DNA of 64,000 bases from Paracoccus versutus (lineage in GTDB: Bacteria > Pseudomonadota > Alphaproteobacteria > Rhodobacterales > Rhodobacteraceae), in NCBI RefSeq assembly GCF_000763885.1, contig NZ_JRKO01000013.1, positions 39,171 to 103,170 of the forward strand. Reading direction: 5' to 3'. The notes below the pieces were generated by a model that saw nothing but the letters and a program-made list of their open reading frames with translations, did no database searches and was not told where the DNA came from. Numbering within the stretch: the first letter of the stretch is position 1; every line of letters starts with the position of its first letter. Of this stretch, positions 44,170 through 53,271 are shown piece by piece. A program made the translations under genes and the position numbers.

Positions 44170-44771
44170 ATGATAGCGGAAATCCACATCACCTTGCTGA
44201 ATATCGAGACCACGCTGAGCGAAGGCGGCCGCACGGCATCGCAGCCTTTGAAGCTGATCACTGCCGCCGCCGTGCTGAAGAATCCCTGGGCGGGGCGCGG
44301 CTATGTCGACGACCTCAAGCCGGAAATCCACGCCGTCGCCCCGATCCTGGGCGAATTGCTGACGAATATGGCGATCGAGGCCGCCGGCGGCGGCGACAAG
44401 GTCGAAGCCTAGGGCAAGGCCGCCGTGGTCGGCCTCGATGGCGAGGTCGAGCATGCCAGCGCGCTGATCCATACCCTGCGCTTCGGCAACCAATACCGCA
44501 GCGCGGTGGGTGCGAAGTCCTACCTGGCCTTCACCAACACCCGCGGCCCGGCGCACGCCCCGATCATGATCCCGCTGATGGACAAGAACGACGAGGGCCG
44601 CCGCTCGCACTATCTGGCGATCCAGTTCGCGATCCCGGATGCCCCGGCCGCCGACGAGATCGTCGTCGTGCTCGGCGCCTCGGTCGGCGGGCGCCCGCAT
44701 CACCGTATCGGAGACGCCATCAGGACCTGAAGGATCTGGGCCATGATGTCTTGAACCCTGCCGCTGTCTGA
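44170..44771 (+). pseudogene. Amino acid synthesis (DUF1185) family gene with an in-frame TAG and a 3' frameshift
   Basis: The frame reads AAGGGDKVEA, then TAG at 44410-44412, then GKAAVVGLDGEVEHASALIH and FGNQYRSAVGAKSYLAFTNT. Only one codon interrupts an otherwise normal family match; a Tyr is expected at that place. Near 44715 a further frameshift moves the end (RIGD to HQDLKDLGHDV). Two lesions argue for a dead gene. Function of the family is unclear. Confidence 0.75.
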
Positions 44772-45175
44772 CGGCGCCTCCGTCCGGCTGATCGAGGCCG
44801 GGCGCGGCGAGCCCCTGCTGCTGATCCACGGCGTCGACATGCGGGCCGAGGCCTGGGAGCCGCAGATGGCCGCCTTGTCGGCGCATCACCATGTCATTGC
44901 CGTCGACATGCCGGGGCACGGCGCTTCGTCCCTGCTGCCGGCGGCTGCGCGCCTGCCCGATTTCGTCGCCTGGGCGGCGCGACTGGTCGAGGCGCTGGAC
45001 CTGGGTCCGGTCAATCTGGCCGGCCACTCCATGGGCGCGCTGGTTTCGGCGGGCCTGGCGGTCGAGCGTCCCAACCTGGTCCGGCGGCTGGCATTGCTCA
45101 ACGCGGTCCATCGCCGCTCGCCCGAAGCTCGCGCCGCCGTCCTGGCCCGCGCCGACGAGATCGCGCGCCGATCCG
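44755..45175 (+). pseudogene. Alpha/beta hydrolase gene, truncated by a deletion
   Basis: The frame reads SVRLIEAGRGEPLLLIHGVD, VDMPGHGASSLLP and NLAGHSMGALVSAG, which includes the nucleophile elbow GHSMG. It stops matching at about 45170, inside the core, where the sequence turns into an ABC permease. The catalytic Asp and His are lost. No convincing start codon is in place. Confidence 0.75.
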
Positions 45176-45786
45176 CGCTGGCTGCAGGCCGCCTTCACCT
45201 CGGCCAAGATCGCCGCCATCGTCAAGGTGCTGTCCGTCGCCATCGGCCTGCTGGCCTCGCTGGCGCTGGTGCGCGGCCGGTTCCGCGGGCGGGCGGTGCT
45301 GCGCGGCTTCTTCCTGACCCCGATGGTGCTGCCGGTGGTCATCATCGCGGCGCGCTTTGCGCCGCCTTCCTGCGGCTGGGGCTGAACGGCACGCTGGTGG
45401 GCTTTGTCATCGCGCATCTGATCGTCGCCCTGCCCTTCGCGATCATCACCATCTCGGGCGCGCTGGAAACCTTCGCCCCCTCCATCGAGGATGCCGCGAT
45501 CCTCTGCGGCGCCAGCCCCTGGGAGGCGCGCTTCCGCGTCACCCTGCCGGCCATCAGCCACGGCCTGTTCTCGGCCGCGATCTTCTCGTTCCTGATCTCC
45601 TGGGACGAGGTGGTGCTGGCGATCTTCATGGCCTCGCCCACGCTGCAGACCCTGCCGGTCAAGGTCTGGACCACGCTGCGCCAGGACCTAACGCCGGTGA
45701 TCGCCGCCGCCTCGACCCTCCTCGTCCTTCTGACCGTGGTCCTGATGATCGCGGCCGCCCTGATCCGCAAAGGCAAATCCCGATGA
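45168..45786 (+). pseudogene. PotC-type ABC transporter permease, 5'-deleted and frameshifted
   Basis: It begins abruptly as RWLQAAFTSAKIAAIVKVLS, then RGFFLTPMVLPVVIIAARFA. It shifts frame near 45357 to LRLGLNGTLVGFVIAHLIVA, and the EAA loop ASPWEARFRVTLPAISHGLF follows. The N-terminal part of the permease is missing, and the stop overlaps the ATPase start (ATGA). Polyamine/opine-type permease of the PotC class. Confidence 0.78.
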
Positions 45787-46871
45787 CCAGCCCCTACCTG
45801 CACATCAACGGAATTCGCAAGACCTTCGGAGACGTCGTTGCCACCGACCATGTCGAGCTGGAAATCGGCGAAGGCGAGTTCATGACCTTCCTCAGCCCCT
45901 CGGGCTCGGGCAAGTCGACGACGCTTTACATCCTGGCCGGTTTCCAGGATCCGACAGCGGGCGACATCAGGCTGCGCGGCAAGTCCATCCTGCGAACGCC
46001 CTCGCACAAGCGCAACATCGGCATGGTCTTTCAGCGCTACACGCTGTTCCCGCATCTTTCGGTGGGCGAGAACGTGGCCTCTCCCCTGCGCGTGCGCCGC
46101 GCGCCGCAAGCCGAGATCGCCGCCAAGGTGAAGCGCGCCCTGTCCCTGGTGCGCCTGGACGGTTTCGCGGACCGGATGCCCGCCAACATGTCCGGCGGCC
46201 AGCAGCAGCGCGTCGCCCTGGCCCGTGCGCTGGTCTACGATCCGCCGGTCCTGTTGATGGACGAGCCCTTGTCCGCTCTGGACAAGAAGCTGCGCGAGGA
46301 AATCCAGTATGAGATCCGCCGCATCCACCAGCAGACCGGCGTGACCATCCCCTACGTCACCCACGACTAGGAAGAGGCGCTGCGCCTGTCCGACCGGATC
46401 GCCGTCTTCAACCGCGGCAGGATCGAGCAGGTCGGCACCGGACCCGAGCTTTATGCCAGTCCCGCCACGCATTTCGTGGCCGATTTCATCGGCGACAGCG
46501 CCTTCCTGGCCGGAGAGCTGGCCGAGGTGAAGGACGGCCGGGCCACGCTGCGTTTCACCGATGGCACGGTGCTGGCCGATGTGCCGATGCACGGCGCGGG
46601 CGCGCGGGGCGGCAAGGCCGAACTGATGCTGCGCCCCGAACGGATCGACCTGTCTGACACGATGGGCCCGCCGGGCGCCTCGCTGCCCATCACGGTAGAG
46701 GACGTGACTTTCCTGGGCAACAACAGCGCCGTCACCGCCCGCACCGGCTGGGGCGACCCGCTTTATATCCGGCTGAACTTCGGCCATCCGATGATGGGCA
46801 GCGTCTCGCGTGGGGACAAGCTGCATGTGCGCTGGCAACCGCAGGATGCCCATGCCTTCAGCAAAGAATGA
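45783..46871 (+). pseudogene. PotA-type ABC transporter ATPase with an in-frame TAG
   Basis: A full-length ATPase of 362 codons including the TOBE-type C-terminal domain. Walker A is PSGSGKST, the signature is [20 protein letters not shown] and Walker B is LLMDEPLSALD. Codon 196 (46368-46370) is TAG directly after VTHD, where a conserved Gln (VTHDQEEAL) is expected, a CAG-to-TAG change. The remainder continues in frame to TGA 46871. The nearby permease is also broken, so this is best called a pseudogene. Confidence 0.8.
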
Positions 46872-46939
46872 CGCCCGAGATCGGAATTCCCTCCAACCCG
46901 CCGGCTTGCAACGCGCGCCGGCCCGCAGCGGAAACCGCG

Positions 46940-48388
46940 ATGCTTGACCTGAACGATCCCTCGCTGTTGACCGGCAGCGCCCTCATGAACGGCTCATATG
47001 TGCCGGGCGACCGGGTGTTCACCGTGACGAATCCCGCAACCGGCACGGAACTGGCGCAGGTGGCCGATCTGGGCGTTGCCGCGCTTCGCCAGGCCGTCGA
47101 CGCCGCCCATGCCGCGCAAAAGCCCTGGGCGGCGCGCACCGGCAAGGACCGCGCCACGATCCTGCGCCGCTGGCACGACCTGATCATGGCCAACCCGGAG
47201 GATCTCGCCCTCATCCTGACCGCCGAGATGGGCAAGCCATTGCCCGAAGCGCGGGCCGAGATCGCCTATGGCGCATCCTATGTCGAATGGTTCGCCGAAG
47301 AGGCCAAGCGCGTCTATGGCGACACCATTCCCGGCCATATGCCCGACAAGCGCATCATCGTGCTGAAGCAGCCGGTGGGCGTCGTCGGCGCGATCACGCC
47401 CTGGAATTTCCCCAACGCCATGCTGGCGCGCAAGATCGCCCCGGCTTTGGCGACAGGCTGCACCATGGCCGCCCGGCCCTCGGAACTGACGCCGCTTTCG
47501 GCCCTGGCGCTTGGCGTTCTGGCCGAGCGCACGGGCATCCCGGCCGGGGTGCTGAACATCGTGCCCGGCCTCGATGCCGCCGGCATGGGGACCGAGCTTT
47601 GCGCCAATCCCAAGGTCGCGAAGATCACCTTCACCGGCTCGACCCGCGTGGGCAAGATCCTGATGCGGCAGGGCGCGGATACGATCAAGAAGCTGTCGCT
47701 GGAACTGGGCGGCAATGCGCCCTTCATCGTCTTCGACGACGCTGACCTGGACGCGGCGGTCGAGGGCGCCATGGCCGCCAAGTTCCGCAATGCCGGCCAG
47801 ACCTGCGCCTGCGCCAACCGCATCTATGTGCAATCGGGCGTGCATGATGCCTTTGTCGAAAAGCTGGCTGCCAAGGTCGCGGCCCTGGCGGTCGGCGACG
47901 GTCGGGCCGAGGGCATCGCGATCGGTCCGCTCATCAACGACGCGGCCCTGGCCAAGGTGGAGGACCATATCGCCGACGCCCGCAGCCATGGCGCGACCAT
48001 TGCCACCGGCGGCACACGGCATGCGCTTGACGGCACATTCTTCCAGCCGACCGTGCTGACCGGCATGACCGCGGCGATGAAGATCGCGCGCGAGGAAACC
48101 TTCGGTCCCGTCGCCCCCATGTGGCGCTTCGAGACCGAGGAAGAGGCGATGGCGCTGGCCAATGACCGCGAATTCGGGCTGGTGGGCTATTTCTTCTCGC
48201 GCGACCCGTCTCGCGTCTGGCGCGTGGCCGAGGCACTGGAGGTCGGCATGGTCGGGGTGAACACCGGCCTGATCTCGACCGAACTGGCGCCCTTCGGCGG
48301 CGTCAAGCAATCCGGCCGCCGCCGCGAGGGCAGCCATTACGGGATAGAGGATTACCTCGAGATCAAATGCATGTGCCTGTCGGCCTAA
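46940..48388 (+). CDS. NAD(P)-dependent succinate-semialdehyde dehydrogenase-type aldehyde dehydrogenase
   Basis: 482 residues from ATG 46940; an in-frame ATG at 46868 overlaps the ATPase stop but adds an unconserved tail. The active-site Glu255 (LELGGNAPF) and Cys289 (NAGQTCACANRIYV) are present. ITPWNFPNAMLARKIAPALA and the end GGVKQSGRRREGSHYGIEDY fit the GabD subgroup, though the Ala after the catalytic Cys differs from the usual Val. It survives intact beside a ruined transporter. Confidence 0.92.
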   Translation: MLDLNDPSLLTGSALMNGSYVPGDRVFTVTNPATGTELAQVADLGVAALRQAVDAAHAAQKPWAARTGKDRATILRRWHDLIMANPEDLALILTAEMGKPLPEARAEIAYGASYVEWFAEEAKRVYGDTIPGHMPDKRIIVLKQPVGVVGAITPWNFPNAMLARKIAPALATGCTMAARPSELTPLSALALGVLAERTGIPAGVLNIVPGLDAAGMGTELCANPKVAKITFTGSTRVGKILMRQGADTIKKLSLELGGNAPFIVFDDADLDAAVEGAMAAKFRNAGQTCACANRIYVQSGVHDAFVEKLAAKVAALAVGDGRAEGIAIGPLINDAALAKVEDHIADARSHGATIATGGTRHALDGTFFQPTVLTGMTAAMKIAREETFGPVAPMWRFETEEEAMALANDREFGLVGYFFSRDPSRVWRVAEALEVGMVGVNTGLISTELAPFGGVKQSGRRREGSHYGIEDYLEIKCMCLSA

Positions 48389-48482
48389 GCTACTTTGGCA
48401 GATTGCAGTCCTGCGAGCGTTTTGTGGGTCTCCCTGTTCGGTTTTGCGGGATTCATGGGGTCGATTGTTGCAGGCACCGGCC

Positions 48483-48895
48483 ATGAACATGGATTGGCAA
48501 GTCGATCCGCAGCGGTGGCTTGAGCCGTTCATCACGGCCTTACGCGCGCGGATCTATCCGGCCTGTATGGCCAGGCTGATTGGTCCTGGGGATCGCAAGA
48601 GCATCCAACCGATGACGCCGCGTGCCGCAGGCGCAAGCTATGACCCACTTCATCGCTGGCTTGTGGGATGCCGCGCCGTTGGAGGCGGCGCTGCCTGCCG
48701 AGGCCGAACAGACAAGTCGGCGGGGACGATGCGTGGCTGATCATAGATGACACCGCGCTCCTCAGGAAGGGATGCCGGGCGGCCGGCGGCGCGCCGCAAT
48801 ATGCCTCGGCGCGCGGCAAGAAGGCCAACTGCCCCACGCGGGTGTCGCAGACGCTGGCCTTGGGCGAAGTGCCGGTCACCGCGATTGTTGGCCAT
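48483..48895 (+). mobile_element. IS701-family transposase relic
   Basis: From ATG 48483, spread over three frames, I read LIGPGDRKSIQPMTPRAAG, AGLWDAAPLEAALPAEAEQ, WLIIDDTALLRKG and ANCPTRVSQTLALGEVPV. These match IS701-type DDE transposases (GPGdRKSiqPm, LIIDDTALpKKG, lTLA.gEVPV). The C-terminal two-thirds are gone; the relic ends abruptly at a truncated livM. Not mobile. Confidence 0.8.
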
Positions 48896-48899
48896 ACTG

Positions 48900-48975
48900 C
48901 CCAGAGATTCAGGCTGAGGGCGAGAATACCGTAGATGCAGGAGATCGAGACGACATGAATGAGGAAATCAGACAC
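48900..48975 (-). pseudogene. N-terminal fragment of a LivM-type permease
   Basis: From GTG 48975, overlapping the livH stop, about 24 codons read SDFLIHVVSISCIYGILALS, the usual start of LivM. The sequence then runs directly into the IS701 relic near 48898. The rest of livM is absent. Confidence 0.65.
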
Positions 48976-49720
48976 GGCTTGCCTCGCTGACGAAAATGCC
49001 CTTGGGGTGGAACAGCAGGATGGCAACCAGCAGCGCGAAGGAAGCCGCAGGTGCATAGCTTGCCGGCAGGAAGAAGAAATCCCTCCCGATCAGCAGACCA
49101 TAATTGAGATTGGTGATCAGCGTTTCGGCCGCCGCGATAATGACGGCTCCCACCACCGCACCGAAGGCGTTCCCCAACCCGCCAAGGATTGCCGCCGCAA
49201 AGACCGGCAGCAGCATGTTGGTCCCCATGTCGATGCTGACCGATCCCCTCAGCGCCAGCATCGCACCGCCAAGTGCGGCGAGAACGCCAGACAGGAAAAC
49301 GACGAGGCCGGTTACCTGCCCGATGTTCACCCCGGTGGCGGCGGCGAGGACGGGGTTGGTCGAAACCGCGCGCATCTCTCGCCCGAACGGCGTGCGGAAC
49401 AAGAGCAATGCAAAGCTCAACAGCACGACCAGGGTCAGGCCGCCGGTGATCATCTGCATCTCGGTCACGCGCACACCCAGGATCCGGGTGGCAGGCGCAA
49501 CGGGAACCGCGAAGCGCTGCGCCGACAGAACATGGCCAACGCGAGCGACCCGGTCAATGCGATCGCGGACTCCAACCGCAACAGCCGCTCGAAGATGAGG
49601 CGGTTGCACAACCAGGCCAGCACGCCCGCGGACAGCGCCGAAACCGTGATGGCCAACGCCAGGGAAAACGCTTGCCTTTGCAGGGTCATGCCGGTGTACC
49701 AACGCGACGTTTGGAAAGCA
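48968..49720 (-). pseudogene. LivH-type branched-chain amino acid ABC permease, 5'-truncated and frameshifted
   Basis: It begins in mid-protein as WYTGMTLQRQAFSLALAITV and FERLLRLESAIALTGSLALA. It changes frame near 49500, then reads FRTPFGREMRAVSTNPVLAA, ATGVNIGQVTGLVVFLSGVL and ILGGLGNAFGAVVGAVIIAA to the stop at 48968. The conserved N-terminal NFAHGE region is missing. A junction near 49720 joins it to a truncated SDR gene. Confidence 0.75.
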
Positions 49721-49729
49721 GGTTAAGGA

Positions 49730-50086
49730 TTAGGCCGCCGTCAGGTTGACCGCGATGACATCCCGCCAGTTCTCGGGTGCCATCTCGGGGACCAGCCCCA
49801 TCTGGCCGACGATGCCCGCATTGTTGAAGGCGCCGTCCAGCGCACCGAATTCCTGCAGCGCAAGGCCGGCCAGCACATCGCCATAGCCTTCGTCCCTGAC
49901 GTCGCCGGCCAGAACGCGGGCTCGGCCGCCGTCCCGGTAGATCGAGGCCGCAAGGATCTCCAGTTCCGCCGCCCGGCGCGCGGCCAGCGCCAGGTTGGCG
50001 CCCTCGGCGGCAAACAGCGTGGCTGCGGCTGCGCCGATCCCGCTGCTGGCGCCGGTGACGATGATCGTCTTGCTCGTCAGTTCCAT
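49730..50086 (-). pseudogene. Short-chain dehydrogenase, 3'-truncated
   Basis: From ATG 50086 behind AGGAGAA, 118 codons cover the Rossmann start (TIIVTGASSGIGAAAATLFA) and FNNAGIVGQM. It stops at VNLTAA, just before the catalytic Ser/Tyr-Lys region. The frame runs into unrelated sequence at the livH junction, so the enzyme cannot be active. Confidence 0.8.
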
Positions 50087-50175
50087 GATCCGTTCTCCTG
50101 AATAGTGGCCCATGGGTGTCCAGCCGCGGGGCCGCCCTGGCGGCTTCCCGTTCCTTGCCCTCGAAAGGCGGCGGC

Positions 50176-50606
50176 TCATAGCCTGCGGGCGATGTCCGCC
50201 GCGATCCGCTGAAGCGCGGCATCACCCGGATGCGGAAGCTCGCGATAGGTCACTTTCTCCTCCGGGATGTATCGCCTGGAGGTGATGTCGTCCTTCTCGA
50301 CCAGCGGCACCAGATGGGCATGGGCATGAACGACATCGCCGCCGGTGAAGGCGAAAGCGAACCGCTCGACATCGAACAGCGCCTTCAGGATCCTGGCAAG
50401 CCTCTGCGCCAGCCTCATGATGTCGGTGGCAATGTCCGGCGGCAGCTCATCGAAGGTTTCATAGTGCTCAATGGGGATGATCTGCAGATGTCCCGGCCGG
50501 ATCGGCCCGATATCCACGAGGCGCCCAGCCGTTCGTCGCGGAAGACCTCATGCGCCAGCTCCCGGTTGCGGGCGACCCGGCAGAGCAGGCAGGACATCGC
50601 GTTCAC
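50176..50606 (-). pseudogene. HIT-family protein gene with a frameshift
   Basis: The first frame from ATG 50606 reads MNAMSCLLCRVARNRELAHE. After a one-base shift near 50522, the second frame reads VDIGPIRPGHLQIIPIEHYE and ends at 50176. The histidine triad VVHAHAHLVP is intact in the second frame. HIT proteins hydrolyse or transfer nucleotides. The second part alone has an ATG at 50517, so a shorter protein might still be made, or the shift may be a sequencing error. Confidence 0.7.
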
Positions 50607-50635
50607 CCCTTCCCAAAGCCCGCGCTTTTACCCAA

Positions 50636-51355
50636 TCATGTCGCGTCGTGGAAGATGATCCCCAGCGTGTGGCGCCGGCCGCCTCGGACGGTGCTGACGC
50701 CGTGGCGCATGTTCACGCGGTAATCGCCCCGGTTGCCGCGCACCGGGCGGTGATGCACCGCGAAGGCGACGGCGTCGCCCTGGCGCAGCGGCACGACCTC
50801 GGCCCGGCTTTGCATCCGGGGGCGCTGTTCGGTCAGCACGAATTCGCCGCCGGTGAAGTCGCCCCCGGGCTCGGACAGCAGGAAGGCCACCTGCAGGGGA
50901 AAGGCCAGCTCGCCGTAAAGATCCTGGTGCAGGCAATTGAAATCGCCCGGCCCGTATTGCAGCAAGAGCGGCGTCGGACGGGCCTGGCCGGCCGCATGGC
51001 ACTGCTGCAGGAAGGTGTCCAGCGTGCCGGGATAGCGGGTGCCGATCTCCATGCGCGCGTTCCAGCCATTCGCCACCGCCGCCAGATGCGGATAAAGCCC
51101 CGCGCGCAACTCCGCCACCAGATCCGGCAGCGGATAGCCGAAATAGCGGTATTCGCCCTGGCCGAAACCGTGCCGGGCCATGTGGATATGGCTGCGGAAA
51201 TGGCCCTCCTGCGGATAGAGCGCCGCCAGCTCGCGGCATTCGGCTGCGGTCAGCAGACCGGGCAGGACCGCGCTGCCATGCCGATCCAGCTCTGCCCCGA
51301 AACTCGCCCAATCCCGTGCGGCCAGCCGGTCCTGCAAGGTCGCGGGGGCGCTCAT
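50636..51355 (-). CDS. 2OG-Fe(II) oxygenase family protein
   Basis: 239 residues with the iron-binding motif NCLHQDLYGE (HxD) and a distal RHGVSTVRGGRRHTLGIIFH carrying the distal His and the Arg. It matches the oxygenase family (DUF2086-like) frequently found beside Ada. Its start overlaps the ada stop (ATGA), so it is translationally coupled. A role in oxidative repair of alkylated bases or proteins is inferred from that coupling only. Confidence 0.87.
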   Translation of the reverse strand: MSAPATLQDRLAARDWASFGAELDRHGSAVLPGLLTAAECRELAALYPQEGHFRSHIHMARHGFGQGEYRYFGYPLPDLVAELRAGLYPHLAAVANGWNARMEIGTRYPGTLDTFLQQCHAAGQARPTPLLLQYGPGDFNCLHQDLYGELAFPLQVAFLLSEPGGDFTGGEFVLTEQRPRMQSRAEVVPLRQGDAVAFAVHHRPVRGNRGDYRVNMRHGVSTVRGGRRHTLGIIFHDAT

Positions 51356-52422
51356 GCCTGCGCCTCTTTCTCCAGCAGCGCGCGCTTGCGCGGGACGCCC
51401 CAGCGATAGCCCGAGAGGCCGCCGTCGGTCCGCACCACGCGGTGGCAGGGGATGGCGACGGCGATGTGGTTCGCGGCGCAGGCCCCGGCCACCGCGCGCA
51501 CCGCCCGCGGCGCGCCGATGCGACGGGCGATCTCGGCATAGCTGGCGGTCCGGCCCGCCGGTATATCGCGCAACGCTTGCCAGACGCGGGTCTGGAAGGC
51601 CGTCCCGCGAATGTCCAGCGGCAGGTCCAGGCCGATCCCCGGCGCCTCGACGAAGCCGACCACCTTCGCGACCAGCGCCGCGAAATCCGCGTCGTCGCCC
51701 GTCAGCCGGGCCTGCGGAAAGCGGTCCTGCAATTCGCGCACCAGCGCATCGGGATCGTCGCCCAAGCTGATCGCGCAGATGCCCCGGCCGCTTTGCGCCA
51801 CCAGGATCGCGCCAAGCGAGCATTGCCCCACCGCGAAACGGATATCGGCATCCCGGCCGCCCTGCCGGTAGGCCGAGGGGGCCATGCCGAGCATCCGCGG
51901 CGACTGTTCGTAAAAGCGGCTGCTGGCGTTGAACCCGGCGGCATAGATCGCATCGGTGACGCTGGCGGCCTCGGGCAGTTCCGCGCGCACGCGCCCCGCC
52001 CGATGCGCCGCCGCATAGGCCCGCGGCGTCAGCCCGGTGATCGCCTTGAACTGGCGGTGGAAATGATGCGGGCTCATCCCGACCTTCTTGGCCAGATCGT
52101 CCAGCCGCGGCACCTCGTCCGCCCGTTCGATGATCCGGCAGGCCTCGGCGACGATGGCGGCATTCGCCTGCGCAGACGACGGGCCGCGGGGATTGCAGCG
52201 CAGGCAGGCGCGGAAGCCCGCGGCCTCGGCCTGGTCGGGCGTGTCGAAGAAGGACACGTTCTGCGGCTTCGCCTTGCGCGAGGGGCAGGAGGGGCGGCAA
52301 TAGACGCCCGAGGTCCGCACCGCATAGACGAAGGCGCCGTCGCAGGCCGGATTGCGGGCAAGAACGCCCTGCCAGCGCGGATCGCGTTCGGTTTCGGTTT
52401 CAGTCGTCATCGCCAGTTCCAT
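51352..52422 (-). CDS. ada: Bifunctional transcriptional activator / O6-methylguanine-DNA methyltransferase Ada
   Basis: 356 residues from ATG 52422, 7 nt after GGAG. Domain order is: zinc methyl-phosphotriester domain (TSGVYCRPSCPSRKAKPQNV and ACLRCNP, four cysteines), AraC-type helix-turn-helix (VGMSPHHFHRQFKAITGLTP), and the methyltransferase with the acceptor Cys in AVAIPCHRVVRTDGGLSGYR. It repairs alkylated DNA and, once methylated, activates its own operon with the oxygenase gene. Confidence 0.95.
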   Translation of the reverse strand: MELAMTTETETERDPRWQGVLARNPACDGAFVYAVRTSGVYCRPSCPSRKAKPQNVSFFDTPDQAEAAGFRACLRCNPRGPSSAQANAAIVAEACRIIERADEVPRLDDLAKKVGMSPHHFHRQFKAITGLTPRAYAAAHRAGRVRAELPEAASVTDAIYAAGFNASSRFYEQSPRMLGMAPSAYRQGGRDADIRFAVGQCSLGAILVAQSGRGICAISLGDDPDALVRELQDRFPQARLTGDDADFAALVAKVVGFVEAPGIGLDLPLDIRGTAFQTRVWQALRDIPAGRTASYAEIARRIGAPRAVRAVAGACAANHIAVAIPCHRVVRTDGGLSGYRWGVPRKRALLEKEAQA

Positions 52423-52533
52423 CGCTCGGCTCCTTCCATCACATATGTCGCGATGATAGGCGCCGCCAGCATCCCGCCGCTTCCCGCCCCTTGCTTTCAA
52501 ATCCGCGACCGGGCGTCGACGGTCCCGGCACGG

Positions 52534-52893
52534 CTACCCCCCGGCGACGGGGTGCGCCCCCGCCCCGCCCGGCTGCGAGAGGATGTCCGTGGCACGATGA
52601 TCGTCCCCGACCCCGTCGATCAGGATCACATCCCCTTGGGAATTGCGGGTGCGCAGCGGCAGGATCGCCCGATAGGCCGGCGAGGCATACCAGGCGCGGG
52701 CAGCCACGCGGTCGGGAAAGCCGATGACGATCAGATCCCCCGGCCAGGCGCCCTCCAATTGTTCCTTGTCGCCGCCATGGATCACGAACCTGCCTCCGAA
52801 CGGCGCGAGCGTGGCGTCGATGGCTTCGAGATAGGCAACGATATCGGGGCCCATCTCGACCTGATGCAGACGGGCAACGGCGTAGCTGGTCAT
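52534..52893 (-). CDS. DUF1330 domain-containing protein
   Basis: 119 residues from ATG 52893 after GGAGATC. The core is LEAIDATLAPFGGRFVIHGG and AARAWYASPAYRAILPLRTR, a DUF1330 pattern. The C-terminus adds about 20 low-complexity residues. It is upstream of ada on the same strand but separated by 111 nt. Function unknown. Confidence 0.85.
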   Translation of the reverse strand: MTSYAVARLHQVEMGPDIVAYLEAIDATLAPFGGRFVIHGGDKEQLEGAWPGDLIVIGFPDRVAARAWYASPAYRAILPLRTRNSQGDVILIDGVGDDHRATDILSQPGGAGAHPVAGG

Positions 52894-53103
52894 GAGTAGA
52901 TCTCCTTCTCCGATGTGATCGGTTGAGTGCCGGCCGATGGCATGGCGCACCAAACCCCGGCCCGGCTGGAAAGCCGGCAACCACCGCCCGGCCGATGAAC
53001 GGTCCAACGACCGCTCGACAGGATCGGGCCCGTCGCCGGCGGGACGATGGCGGTCGTCTGCGCCGCCTTCATGGGGGACGGGCGGAATGCCCGGACCCGA
53101 TAC

Positions 53104-53271
53104 CTATTTGCCGCCGGATTTCCCGGTCCAGGCCTTCCAGGCCGAGCCGATGGCGAGGCCCAGCGCCAGCCCTATGCCGACGCCAATCCCGATATTGTCC
53201 ATCGCGCTGCCCACACCGGCGCCAATCCCCAGGCCCAGCGCGATCCCGATAGCGATTTTCCTGTTGCGCAT
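53104..53271 (-). CDS. Small glycine-zipper membrane protein
   Basis: 55 residues; its ATG overlaps the SRPBCC stop (TGATG) behind AAGGGA. KIAIGIALGLGIGAGVGSAM and IGIGVGIGLALGLAIGSAWK give two glycine-rich helices of the glycine-zipper kind. Probably a membrane-embedded helper of the SRPBCC protein. No known function. Confidence 0.75.
   Translation of the reverse strand: MRNRKIAIGIALGLGIGAGVGSAMDNIGIGVGIGLALGLAIGSAWKAWTGKSGGK

Noticed and set aside
44410..46370. Pyrrolysine or recoded TAG as an explanation for both amber codons
   Set aside because: No pyrrolysine context is expected in these families or this lineage, and neighbouring genes carry additional lesions.
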